A stretch of 64,000 bases of DNA from positions 186,001 through 250,000 of the forward strand of contig NZ_CAAHFB010000006.1 in the NCBI RefSeq assembly GCF_900880625.1, given 5' to 3'. The stretch comes from Halorhabdus rudnickae (GTDB taxonomy: Archaea; Halobacteriota; Halobacteria; Halobacteriales; Haloarculaceae). Shown here in pieces: positions 61,889-64,000 of this stretch (positions within the stretch are counted from its first letter, which is position 1; the number at the start of each line of letters is the position of its first letter). A program made the position numbers and the translations under genes. The notes beneath the pieces were generated by a model. It was not told where the DNA came from. It made no database searches and worked only from the letters and a program-made list of their open reading frames with translations.

Positions 61889-63652
61889 ATGAGTCAAGCA
61901 ACGAGTACAGACGTCCGTGAAGACGGCGTCATCGAGAGCGTGAGCGGTCCCGTCGTCACGGCGACGGGCCTGCAGGCCCGGATGAACGACGTGGTCTACG
62001 TCGGCGAAGAGGGCCTGATGGGCGAGATCATCGAGATCGAGGGCGACCTGACGACGATCCAGGTCTACGAGGAGACCTCAGGCGTCGCGCCGGGCGGTCC
62101 CGTCGAGAGTACAGGTGCACCACTCAGCGTCGACCTCGGCCCGGGGATCCTGGACAACATCTACGACGGCGTCCAGCGTCCCCTCGAAGGCCTCGAAGAC
62201 AAGATGGACTCGGCGTTCCTGGATCGCGGGGTCGACGCCCCCGGGATCGACGTCGAGAAGACCTGGGAGTTCACGCCCACCGTCGAGGAAGGCGACGAAG
62301 TTGTCCCGGGCGACATCGTCGGGACCGTTCCCGAGACCGAGAGTATCGAACACAAAGTGATGGTGCCGCCCGACTTCGAGGGCGGCGAGGTCGTCGGGAC
62401 GGAGACGGGTAACTTCACGGTCGACGAGACGGTGGTCGAACTCGACACGGGCGAAGAGATCACCATGCACCAGGAGTGGCCGGTCCGTCAGGCCCGGCCC
62501 GCCGGTGACAAGGAGACGCCGACGGATCCGCTGGTGACCGGCCAACGGATCCTCGACGGCCTGTTCCCGGTCGCGAAAGGCGGGACGGCCGCAATTCCGG
62601 GACCCTTTGGCTCCGGAAAGACGGTGACCCAGCACCAGCTCGCGAAGTGGGCCGACGCGGACATCGTCGTCTACGTCGGCTGTGGCGAACGGGGCAACGA
62701 GATGACGGAAGTCATCGAGGACTTCCCCGAGCTGGAGGATCCAAAGACCGGCAAACCCCTCATGTCCCGGACGAGCCTCATCGCCAACACGTCGAACATG
62801 CCCGTCGCGGCGCGTGAGTCGTCGGTCTACACCGGCATCACGATCGCCGAGTACTACCGTGACATGGGCTACGACGTTGCGCTGATGGCCGATTCGACCT
62901 CTCGGTGGGCCGAGGCCCTGCGCGAGATCTCCTCGCGACTGGAGGAGATGCCCGGCGAGGAGGGGTATCCCGCGTATCTCGGCGCGCGTCTGAGCGAGTT
63001 CTACGAGCGGGCTGGCTACTACCAGAACCACAACGGCACCGAGGGGTCAGTCACAGTAGTCGGCGCAGTGTCACCGCCTGGCGGTGACTTCTCGGAGCCC
63101 GTCACGCAGAACACCCTGCGGATCGTCAAAACGTTCTGGGCGCTGGACGCCGACCTCGCCGAGCGTCGGCACTTCCCGGCGATCAACTGGGACGAGTCCT
63201 ACTCGCTGTACCGCGACCAGCTTGACCCGTGGTTCCAGGCCGAGGTCGCCGACGACTGGCCGACGATCCGCCAGTGGGTCATCGACACGTTAGACGAGGA
63301 GAGCGAACTCCAAGAGATCGTCCAACTGGTCGGCCAGGACGCGTTGCCGGCCGACCAGCAGCTAACCCTTGAGGTCGCCCGGTACATCCGGGAGGCTTAC
63401 CTCCAGCAAAACGCCCTCCACGACGTCGACACCTACTGTGGGCCCGAGAAGACCTACCGGATGATGGAAGCGATCAAGACGTTCAACGACGAGGCCTTCG
63501 ACGCGCTGGATGCCGGCGTGCCGGTTGATGAGATTACCGACGTCGAGGCTGCACCGAGACTCAACCGGATCGGGACGACCGAGGACTACGAGGAGTTCAT
63601 CGGGGAGATCGAGGACGATCTCGCCGAGCAACTACGGGGGATGTACCAATGA
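61889..63652 (+). CDS. atpA: A-type ATP synthase catalytic subunit A
   Basis: A 587-residue catalytic subunit: P-loop [35 protein letters not shown] and the non-homologous insert of A/V-type subunits (about residues 120-190, [21 protein letters not shown]). No intein interrupts the P-loop, unlike some haloarchaea. It hydrolyses or makes ATP in alternation with subunit B. Starts 2 bp after atpF; its end overlaps atpB by 4 bp. Confidence 0.95.
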   Translation: MSQATSTDVREDGVIESVSGPVVTATGLQARMNDVVYVGEEGLMGEIIEIEGDLTTIQVYEETSGVAPGGPVESTGAPLSVDLGPGILDNIYDGVQRPLEGLEDKMDSAFLDRGVDAPGIDVEKTWEFTPTVEEGDEVVPGDIVGTVPETESIEHKVMVPPDFEGGEVVGTETGNFTVDETVVELDTGEEITMHQEWPVRQARPAGDKETPTDPLVTGQRILDGLFPVAKGGTAAIPGPFGSGKTVTQHQLAKWADADIVVYVGCGERGNEMTEVIEDFPELEDPKTGKPLMSRTSLIANTSNMPVAARESSVYTGITIAEYYRDMGYDVALMADSTSRWAEALREISSRLEEMPGEEGYPAYLGARLSEFYERAGYYQNHNGTEGSVTVVGAVSPPGGDFSEPVTQNTLRIVKTFWALDADLAERRHFPAINWDESYSLYRDQLDPWFQAEVADDWPTIRQWVIDTLDEESELQEIVQLVGQDALPADQQLTLEVARYIREAYLQQNALHDVDTYCGPEKTYRMMEAIKTFNDEAFDALDAGVPVDEITDVEAAPRLNRIGTTEDYEEFIGEIEDDLAEQLRGMYQ

Positions 63653-64000
63653 AAGAGTATCAGACGATCACCGAGATCAGCGGTCCGCTGGTGTTCGTCG
63701 AGACGGACGAGCCGGTCGGGTACGACGAGATCGTCGAGATCGAGACCGGCGACGGCGAGACCCGCCGCGGCCAGGTGCTGGAGTCGACCAGCGACCACGT
63801 CGCGGTCCAGGTCTTCGAGAGTACCCAGGGGATCGATCGGGAGTGCTCGGTCCGGTTCCTCGGTGAGACGATGAAGATGCCCGTCACAGAGGAACTGCTC
63901 GGACGGGTGCTCGATGGCACTGGTCGGCCGATCGACGGCGGGCCGGACATCGTCCCCGACGAACGCCAGGACATCGTCGGGAAGGCGATCAATCCAGTCT
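63649..64000 (+). CDS. atpB: A-type ATP synthase subunit B (3' end outside window)
   Basis: The first 117 residues of the regulatory B subunit: [20 protein letters not shown], then [19 protein letters not shown] and [20 protein letters not shown]. The frame is open to the window edge. It forms the A3B3 head with subunit A. Confidence 0.93.
   Translation, partial: MKEYQTITEISGPLVFVETDEPVGYDEIVEIETGDGETRRGQVLESTSDHVAVQVFESTQGIDRECSVRFLGETMKMPVTEELLGRVLDGTGRPIDGGPDIVPDERQDIVGKAINPV

Noticed and set aside
61889-63652. Intein in atpA
   Set aside because: The P-loop region is continuous and the length (587) is that of an uninterrupted subunit.

Overview
This is a chromosomal window of a halophilic archaeon (class Halobacteria). 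The proteins are strongly acidic and the host sequence is GC-rich. Lineage-typical genes include an archaeal SMC-related protein next to rdfA, a HalX response regulator, a DICT sensor, a GGPP synthase, a Tat/lipobox transporter lipoprotein, a type IV pilin and an A-type ATP synthase operon. The genus cannot be fixed; a sugar-degrading haloarchaeon is suggested only by gene relics at 1.6-3.4 kb.

Layout. (1) 0-1.5 kb: end of an SMC-like gene and rdfA (cell shape). (2) 1.6-4.3 kb: a gene graveyard with a frameshifted IclR regulator and relics of an SDR sugar-acid oxidoreductase, a GH3 beta-glucosidase and a GH4 glycosidase, then an AT-rich gap. (3) 4.3-22.4 kb: housekeeping and signalling genes (cation/proton antiporter, PHP phosphoesterase, RAD55-like ATPase pair, HalX regulator, TrpD-like protein, DUF5658-like pair, alcohol dehydrogenase, large hybrid histidine kinase, cyclophilin, ferredoxin, MFS). 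(4) 22.6 kb: tRNA-Val(GAC). (5) 22.9-43.7 kb: a segment bounded by two same-length, oppositely oriented IS6-like copies. It holds host genes (23.6-33.3 kb, including a peptide/solute ABC operon) and a lower-GC integrative element (33.9-43.0 kb: integrase, possible Fe-S helicase, repeats, SWIM protein, DNA methyltransferase, two ParB-like proteins). (6) 43.8-56.7 kb: NatAB-like ABC exporter, small membrane and repeat proteins, glycosyltransferase and nucleotidyltransferase, ferredoxin, CoA-disulfide-reductase-like enzyme, GGPP synthase, secreted/membrane proteins, pilin, methyltransferase. (7) 56.9-64 kb: atpH-I-K-E-C-F-A-B, with atpB cut by the window end.

Two results stand out. First, the IS flanks prove a past inversion of about 19.5 kb. 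Each copy now has mismatched 8-bp flanks, but the two left flanks are reverse complements of each other and so are the two right flanks. Undoing the inversion restores a perfect 8-bp target duplication at both copies. It also puts the tRNA-Val 3' end and its 36-bp copy beside the integrase into direct orientation, so the 33.9-43.0 kb genes become a normal tRNA-integrated element. Second, the ABC-transporter binding protein at 31.4-33.3 kb appears circularly permuted: the C-terminal half of the family fold comes directly after the lipobox, and the N-terminal half follows and ends the protein.

Other points of interest are a compact three-way-junction structure before the SWIM gene, a ParB/unknown/ParB operon without ParA in which both ParB-like proteins end in ribbon-helix-helix-like domains, an array of alternating tRNA fragments at the element border, a receiver domain with Glu at the phosphorylation site, and an alpha/beta-hydrolase with Gly in place of the nucleophile. 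Start codons were often moved downstream of the longest ORF; the reasons are given per gene. DUF numbers are from memory and should be checked.
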